This document shows positions 60,779 to 64,000 of a DNA stretch of 64,000 nucleotides, in pieces (the stretch's first letter is position 1; the number at the start of each line of letters is the position of its first letter). The notes below the pieces were generated by a model. It had not been told where the DNA came from and made no database searches. It saw only the letters and a program-made list of their open reading frames with translations. The stretch comes from CAYNXB01 sp964401045 (GTDB lineage Bacteria > Pseudomonadota > Alphaproteobacteria > Sphingomonadales > Sphingomonadaceae), in assembly GCA_964401045.1 (NCBI GenBank), contig CAYNXB010000003.1:11552-75551 (forward strand), read 5' to 3'. Position numbers and translations under genes: made by a program.

Positions 60779-63292
60779 TTAGAGATCGGGGAGTGTCTGC
60801 TCGGCAAAACCCCAGCCGGAGAGAGCTTTGCCCTTCGCGCGTTGCAGCAGCTTGGCCGCGTCGAGAATATTGAAGGCATGCGCATTGTCGAAATCCATCA
60901 ACTCACCCCAGGCGATCGGCACCGCCACCGGCGCGCCTTCGCGGGCGCGGGCGGAGTAGGGCACCACCGCGGTCGCCCCGCGCTGGTTGCGCAAATAGTC
61001 GACGAAGATCTTCCCGACGCGCTTCGCTTTGCTCATGTTGGCGATGAAGCGGTCCGGCTCGGCCATGCTCAATGCTTCGGCGAAGCGCTTGGAGAAATCC
61101 TTGTGCTCGTCCCACGAATGTCCGGGCGTCAGCGGTACGATCACGTGAATGCCCTTGCCGCCGGACAGCATCGCGAAACTGGCCAGGCCAATGTCGGCAA
61201 GCTTGTCGTGGATATCCTTCGCCGCCTGGCGCACGTCCTTGAAATCGAGCCCGACATCGGGATCGAGGTCGAACACCATGCGGTCCGGCGCCTCGACGTC
61301 GCTCGAGCGGCTGCCCCAGCCGTGGAACTCGATCGTGCCCATTTGCACGCATGAGAGGATGCCGCCGGCGTTGTCGATATAGAGGTAGTCCTCCATGTGC
61401 CCGTCCTTCTCGGCGATCGGCACGTGGTGGACGTCGGGCCCGAACGAGCCAGTGTCGTGCTTCTGGAAGAAGCACTTCTTGGCACGGCCTTGCGGGCACC
61501 GCACCAGGCTGACCGGGCGCTGCGCGGCGAACGGCAGCATCAGCGGCGCAATCGCTTCGTAATAGTCCGCGAGCTCGCCCTTGGTGCGGCCGCTTTGCGG
61601 ATCGATCACCCGGTCGCGGTTGCTGATCTTGACCTTGGGCGCGGGCTCGGGCGCCTCTTCCGCCTTCTCGGGCACGACATCCTCCGCCTTCTTGTCACCG
61701 CGCAGGCCCAGAAAGCTCGCGTGGCGTGCGTTGCCGTCGGCGGTGAACTCGGCGAAGGCGACTTCGGCGACCAGCTTGGGGGCGAGCCAGGTGACTCCGC
61801 GCGAGGCGACACGGTCGACTTCGGCGGGAGCGCGCTTGCGCTCGATCTTCGCGAAGCGCGTGGCCAGGTCCTGCAGGCCGTCGTGGTTGAACCCGGTGCC
61901 GACGTTGCCTTTGTAGACCAGCTTGTCGCCTTCGTTCTGCGCCAGCAACAGGGAGGAGAACGGGCGGCCCTTGGCGGAACTCTTCTTCCAGCCGATGATC
62001 ACGAACTCCTGCCGCAGCGTGCACTTGACCTTGACCCAGTCCTTGGTGCGCATGTTGCGATAGCGCGCGTCGATCCGCTTAGAGATGATCCCTTCCTGGC
62101 CCGCCTCGCACATCGCACGGTAGAGCTTCTCACCTGCGCCGATCACATGATCGGCATAATGTATCGGCGGTTTGGCCGTGGCGAGCAGCGCCTCGAGCCG
62201 CTCCTTGCGCTCGATGTTGGGTAGCCCGGCGAGGCTCTCCCCGTTCAGCTCGATCAGGTCGAACGCATGGAAGGCGAGCTTGTCGCTGTCCTTCTGCGCA
62301 CCGTAGCCGCGCTTGAGCACGTCTTGCAGGCTCGAGAAGTCGGGGTTGCCGTCCTTGTCGTAGGCCACGATCTCACCGTCGATGAGGCTTGGCGGAAGGT
62401 CGAGCTGCTTAAGATGCTCGACCAGGGGCACGAACTTGTCAGTCCAGTCGAGCCCCTTGCGGGTGTAGACCGAAACCTGGTCGCCAGCGGCTGCGATCAA
62501 CGCACGATACCCGTCGAACTTGATCTCGTGCATCCAGGTATTGCCGGCCGGGACCGCGTCGACCAGCGTGGCGAGCTGCGGTGCGCGGAATTTGGGCGGC
62601 TTGCCCGTGCTTTTTACGCGTGGCTTCCTGGAGACCTTCGCATTGCGCTCAGCCGCCTTCTCCATTTGCGCCGTGAACGATTTTCCGCGTTTGCCCTTGA
62701 GCGAATAGGAACCCTGCTGGTCGGCCTCGATCTCCGCCATCGAGCGCCCGGTGAGGACGCTCGTCAGGCCTTTTTCAATCAAGGCATCGCCGGACTCGGC
62801 ATATTCGTCATCGAGCTTGCGCAGCAGCCAGTTCTCACGCTTCTCGCCCGGACGCGGCTTGAGGCGGATCAGTAGCCATTCGCCTTTCATGCGCTCGCCG
62901 TGGAGCGTGAAATGGAGATGGCCCTTGTCGATGTCCTTCCAGCTCTTGCCCGGCACCGGCTCCCACGTGCCGCGGTCCCACAGCATCACCGTGCCGCCGC
63001 CGTACTCGCCCTTGGGGATGATGCCCTCGAAGTTGCCGTAGGCCATCGGATGGTCCTCGGTGCGCACGGCAAGGCGCTTGATCTCGGGATCGGGCGAGGG
63101 GCCCTTCGTCACCGCCCAGCTCTTGAGCACGCCATCGGCTTCGATACGGAAATCCCAGTGCAGTCGTGTCGCGTCGTGCTTCTGCACGATGAAGCTGTTG
63201 CCGGTTTTGCTCTTGTCGCGCTTGCCCGCCGGTTCGGCGGTCTTCTTGAAGTCGCGCCTGCGATTGTATTCAGCGAGGGAGTCAGCCGCCAT
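60779..63292 (-). CDS. ligD: ATP-dependent DNA ligase D (NHEJ)
   Basis: An 837-aa protein with the domains in the order phosphoesterase, ligase, polymerase. The PE domain has GNSFIVQKHDATRLHWDFRIE and GIIPKGEYGGGTVMLWDRG. The LIG domain has the AMP-accepting lysine K258 in HEIKFDGYRALI. The POL domain (primase-polymerase type) has VFDLDPDVGLDF with its catalytic Asp pair, and SGGKGIHVIVPL. Works with Ku to rejoin double-strand breaks. It begins 1 bp after the ku stop, so the two are one unit. Confidence 0.96.
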   Translation of the reverse strand: MAADSLAEYNRRRDFKKTAEPAGKRDKSKTGNSFIVQKHDATRLHWDFRIEADGVLKSWAVTKGPSPDPEIKRLAVRTEDHPMAYGNFEGIIPKGEYGGGTVMLWDRGTWEPVPGKSWKDIDKGHLHFTLHGERMKGEWLLIRLKPRPGEKRENWLLRKLDDEYAESGDALIEKGLTSVLTGRSMAEIEADQQGSYSLKGKRGKSFTAQMEKAAERNAKVSRKPRVKSTGKPPKFRAPQLATLVDAVPAGNTWMHEIKFDGYRALIAAAGDQVSVYTRKGLDWTDKFVPLVEHLKQLDLPPSLIDGEIVAYDKDGNPDFSSLQDVLKRGYGAQKDSDKLAFHAFDLIELNGESLAGLPNIERKERLEALLATAKPPIHYADHVIGAGEKLYRAMCEAGQEGIISKRIDARYRNMRTKDWVKVKCTLRQEFVIIGWKKSSAKGRPFSSLLLAQNEGDKLVYKGNVGTGFNHDGLQDLATRFAKIERKRAPAEVDRVASRGVTWLAPKLVAEVAFAEFTADGNARHASFLGLRGDKKAEDVVPEKAEEAPEPAPKVKISNRDRVIDPQSGRTKGELADYYEAIAPLMLPFAAQRPVSLVRCPQGRAKKCFFQKHDTGSFGPDVHHVPIAEKDGHMEDYLYIDNAGGILSCVQMGTIEFHGWGSRSSDVEAPDRMVFDLDPDVGLDFKDVRQAAKDIHDKLADIGLASFAMLSGGKGIHVIVPLTPGHSWDEHKDFSKRFAEALSMAEPDRFIANMSKAKRVGKIFVDYLRNQRGATAVVPYSARAREGAPVAVPIAWGELMDFDNAHAFNILDAAKLLQRAKGKALSGWGFAEQTLPDL

Positions 63293-63293
63293 G

Positions 63294-64000
63294 TCAGGCC
63301 CGCTTACGCGCCTTGGCCGCGGGCTTCTTCGCGGGCGCCTTCTTCGCTGCCGGCTTCTTCTCGCCGCCGACCGACTTCTTGAGCGCGGCCATCAGGTCGA
63401 TCACGTTCGAGCCGCCGGGCCGCTCAGGCTCCTCGACGTCCTCGAGGATCTTCTTGCCCTTAGACTTGCGCTTCTTCTCGATCAGCTTCTTGAGCGCATC
63501 GACGTAGCGATCGTGGAATTCTCCCGCATCGAACGGCGCGCTGCGCTGCTCGATCAGCGTGGTGGCGAGGTCGAGTAACGCCTTGTCCGGCTTGGTTGCG
63601 GGAATGTCCTTGAAATAGCCCTGCGCCTTCCGAACCTCGTCCTCGTAGCGCATCGTTTCGAGCACCAGCCCCTTGCCGCATGGCTTGAGGCTGACGAGCG
63701 TTTCGCGGCCCCGCACGGAGATTTGCCCGATGCCAACCTTGTTCGCGGCCTTGAGCGCGTCGCGAAGGACGATGAATGCTTCCTCGGCGAGGTCGTCCGC
63801 CGGGACGACATAGTAGGGCTTCTCGAAGTAGAACACGTCGATCTCGCCCGCGTCGACGAACTGTACGAGATCCAGGGTCTTGCGACTCTCGACCTTGGCG
63901 GCCTCGATCTCCTCGTCCTCGAGCAGTACGTAGTTGCCCTTGGAGACCTCGTAACCTTTGACGATCTCGTCTCGGTCGACCGGGCCGACGCCCTGGACGA
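63294..64000 (-). CDS. ku: Ku protein (5' end beyond window edge)
   Basis: About 235 codons of the bacterial Ku core. VKGYEVSKGNYVLLEDEEIE, FEKPYYVVPADD, ETLVSLKPCGKGLVLETMRYEDEVR and ALLDLATTLIEQRSAPFDAGEFHDRYVDALKKLIE match the family. The C-terminus is a Lys/Ala-rich tail (KKPAAKKAPAKKPAAKARKRA), typical of Ku extensions that bind DNA and recruit LigD. The start codon is not in the window; the frame stays open to base 64000, not just from 63836. Confidence 0.95.
   Translation of the reverse strand, partial: VQGVGPVDRDEIVKGYEVSKGNYVLLEDEEIEAAKVESRKTLDLVQFVDAGEIDVFYFEKPYYVVPADDLAEEAFIVLRDALKAANKVGIGQISVRGRETLVSLKPCGKGLVLETMRYEDEVRKAQGYFKDIPATKPDKALLDLATTLIEQRSAPFDAGEFHDRYVDALKKLIEKKRKSKGKKILEDVEEPERPGGSNVIDLMAALKKSVGGEKKPAAKKAPAKKPAAKARKRA

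Noticed and set aside
1..64000. CRISPR arrays, insertion sequences, integrase or phage genes
   Set aside because: No regularly spaced repeats, transposase or integrase-like proteins were seen on either strand; the protein repeats in the amyloid genes are coding.

Overview
The window is a GC-rich stretch of an alphaproteobacterial chromosome. It is most likely from a member of the Sphingomonadales: TonB-dependent receptor plus VanA-like oxygenase catabolism, split glycine decarboxylase (gcvPA/gcvPB), Ku/LigD, Tat-exported oxidoreductases and dense operons with ATGA/GTGA stop-start overlaps. Two runs of exactly 100 N (7316-7415 and 25867-25966) are assembly gaps. Each happens to keep a reading frame open and creates a false fused ORF.

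Region 1 (1-17.3 kb) is a catabolic cluster for an unidentified, probably aromatic or phenolic, substrate. It holds three amidohydrolase/decarboxylase-type enzymes, two MFS carriers, a TonB receptor, a two-domain extradiol-type dioxygenase, two FAD monooxygenases, two fumarylacetoacetate-hydrolase-family enzymes, a GST, a VanA-like Rieske oxygenase, two metallo-beta-lactamase-fold hydrolases and one TetR regulator. All six start regions in the cluster carry the 18-bp motif ATTC-N10-GAAT. There are seven copies, two of them in tandem before the TonB receptor, so this looks like one regulon, probably under the TetR repressor.

Region 2 (17.4-33.8 kb) is a surface-structure island. Two tandem HTH-only LuxR regulators stand divergent to a Fap-type functional amyloid locus: secreted proteins with GNxGxNxAAGxxNQQxN repeats, a C39-type peptidase lipoprotein, a CxxC protein, a peptidoglycan-binding-like protein and a coiled-coil/beta-barrel FapF-like porin. 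The locus ends with a prolyl-4-hydroxylase-like enzyme, and the larger amyloid subunit ends in twelve consecutive prolines. It is followed by an archaic (spore-coat-U/Csu-type) chaperone-usher pilus operon and a short SARP/OmpR-type winged-helix regulator. In both systems a perfect GC-rich hairpin separates subunit genes from secretion-machinery genes.

Region 3 (33.8-47.3 kb) holds a phytoene-dehydrogenase-like oxidoreductase, a complete RND efflux operon (adaptor, pump, NodT-type outer membrane factor), an isochorismatase-like hydrolase, leucine-type dehydrogenase with a coupled 67-aa ORF, a divergent Lrp/AsnC regulator, and a glucosidase/glycosyltransferase pair.

Region 4 (47.4-56 kb) encodes an apparently all-periplasmic oxidation module: Tat carotenoid/stilbene-cleaving oxygenase, quinohemoprotein alcohol dehydrogenase with cytochrome c domain, SnoaL-like protein and Tat-exported molybdenum hydroxylase. 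The cofactor-maturation genes (MocA- and XdhC-like) converge from the other strand.

Region 5 (56-64 kb) is the glycine-cleavage operon gcvT-gcvH-gcvPA-gcvPB behind a tandem glycine riboswitch, then the NHEJ pair ligD and ku (ku runs off the window edge). I saw no tRNA, rRNA, CRISPR array or insertion sequence.
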